Shown piece after piece: positions 63,175-64,000 of a DNA stretch of 64,000 nt. The DNA comes from Mycolicibacterium elephantis DSM 44368 (GTDB lineage Bacteria; Actinomycetota; Actinomycetes; Mycobacteriales; Mycobacteriaceae). A program made the translations under genes and the position numbers. The stretch lies in the NCBI RefSeq assembly GCF_004014805.1, contig NZ_ATDN01000007.1, forward strand, positions 62,001 to 126,000, written 5' to 3'. Below the pieces are notes generated by a model. That model did not search any database and was not told the DNA's origin. It saw only the letters and a program-made list of their open reading frames with translations. Every line of letters begins with the position of its first letter. Positions within the stretch are counted from its first letter, which is position 1.

Positions 63175-64000
63175 GCCGCACCGACAACGACACCTGGGAT
63201 CTGGCGTCGAGCGTCGGCGCGACGGCGACGTCGGTGGCCGCGCAGCGTGCGCTGGCCTCCAAACAGCCCGAGCCGCTGATCGTCGATCCGTACGCCGACG
63301 ACCTGGTCAAGGCTGTCGGCCTGGAGCACTGCATCCGGATCGCCGACGGTGACCTGCCATTCGGCGATCCGGTGCTGGACCGCCGGCGCATGTGTGAGCA
63401 GATCGCGGTGCGCACCCGGTATTTCGACGACTTCTTCACCGCCGCCTCGGAGGCCGGTGTCCGGCAAGCGGTCATCCTTGCCGCCGGGCTGGACACCCGC
63501 GCGTACCGGCTGCCGTGGCCGCCGGACGCGGTGGTGTTCGAGGTGGATCAGCCGCAGGTCATCGAGTTCAAATCGACGGTGCTGGCCTCGCTGGGCGCCG
63601 TGCCTCCCGCTGAGCGACGCACCGTCGCAGTCGATTTGCGCGACGACTGGGTTGGCGCGTTGCGGGACAACGGGTTCGACGCTTCGGCGCCCACGGCGTG
63701 GATCGCGGAGGGCCTGTTGATCTATCTGCCACCGCAGGCCCAGGACCGGTTGTTCGACAACATCACCGCGCTCAGCGCCCCCGGCAGCAGGCTGGCGACC
63801 GAGCACATGGACATCGCGGGCCTGTCGGAGGACTGGGCGGACAAGCTCAGCGAGCGGTCCCGGCGGATGGGGTCACCGATCAACCTGGTCGACCTGTTCT
63901 ACCCGGGTGAGCGCAACACCGCACGTGACTACCTCGCGTCGAAGGGCTGGAGCGTCGACGTGCGCACCACCCGGGACGCATTCGCCCACAACGGCTTCCC
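63171..64000 (+). CDS. SAM-dependent methyltransferase, copy 2 (partial at window end)
   Basis: Starts at GTG 63171, overlapping the stop of copy 1 (GTGA), and continues to the window edge with about 276 residues visible. Parallel motifs are [78 protein letters not shown] and [20 protein letters not shown]. It retains the common Thr in LDTRAYR where copy 1 has Ala. Tandem duplication is evident; the C-terminus lies outside the window. Confidence 0.88.
   Translation, partial: MSRTDNDTWDLASSVGATATSVAAQRALASKQPEPLIVDPYADDLVKAVGLEHCIRIADGDLPFGDPVLDRRRMCEQIAVRTRYFDDFFTAASEAGVRQAVILAAGLDTRAYRLPWPPDAVVFEVDQPQVIEFKSTVLASLGAVPPAERRTVAVDLRDDWVGALRDNGFDASAPTAWIAEGLLIYLPPQAQDRLFDNITALSAPGSRLATEHMDIAGLSEDWADKLSERSRRMGSPINLVDLFYPGERNTARDYLASKGWSVDVRTTRDAFAHNGF

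Overview
The window is high-GC DNA from a mycobacterium, most likely a Mycolicibacterium-type environmental species. The evidence is three secreted cutinases, a complete mce operon, rmlB/rmlC close to Mycobacterium tuberculosis proteins, the sigL-rslA pair, and gene orders matching M. tuberculosis Rv3451-Rv3465, Rv1933c-Rv1941 plus Rv1963c-Rv1971, and Rv0731c-Rv0753c. All database comparisons here are from memory; no search was run.

Layout. 1-3214: end of a large repeat protein, a DUF3237 protein, a CGNR zinc-finger protein and an EamA transporter. 3225-5428: three tandem cutinase genes, the middle one frameshifted. 5432-10042 (minus): infA-rpmJ-rpsM-rpsK-rpsD-rpoA-rplQ-truA. 10319-18434: a receiver-flavoprotein with a cyclic-nucleotide-sensing histidine kinase, two luciferase-like oxidoreductases, a histidine-rich secreted protein sharing a Zur-type box with a methyltransferase, and the dTDP-rhamnose genes rmlB and rmlC. 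18450-27522 (minus): an eight-gene mce3-type lipid importer. 27979-31491: P450, NTF2-like proteins and a GAF-LuxR regulator. 31577-45536: the double-TetR repressor mce3R, the six-gene minus-strand homologue of Rv1936-Rv1941 (mel2), the divergent echA13-fadE17-fadE18 genes, and a damaged fadD fused to an intact one. 45677-49263: valine catabolism (mmsA-fadE9-mmsB). 49266-52830: nitroreductase, HAD protein and a GAF-kinase/NarL two-component pair. 52899-57845 (minus): a TPP enzyme, SRPBCC protein, KAS III-like enzyme, aminotransferase and MarR regulator. 57920-61964 (minus): secY-adk-map-sigL-rslA. 62221-64000: two tandem SAM methyltransferases, the second cut by the window edge.

How it fits together. 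The ancestral run secY-adk-map-infA-rpmJ-rpsM...truA is still on one strand and in order, but is split by about 49 kb between map and infA. The Mce3R regulon, which lies in two separate blocks in M. tuberculosis, is gathered here around mce3R. Matching operator-like sequences lie at the mce promoter and between the mel2-like and echA13 arms, which suggests one steroid- or lipid-responsive import and degradation unit.

The best candidate for an undescribed system is the TPP enzyme/SRPBCC/KAS III-like/aminotransferase operon at 53453-57845. A TGAACC-N16-CGTATC promoter precedes it, essentially identical to the one in front of sigL, so it looks like a small SigL-controlled biosynthetic pathway. 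Other points of note are the Zur box, a RibA1-like protein with eroded active sites, four probable leaderless promoters, and several long intergenic hairpins.
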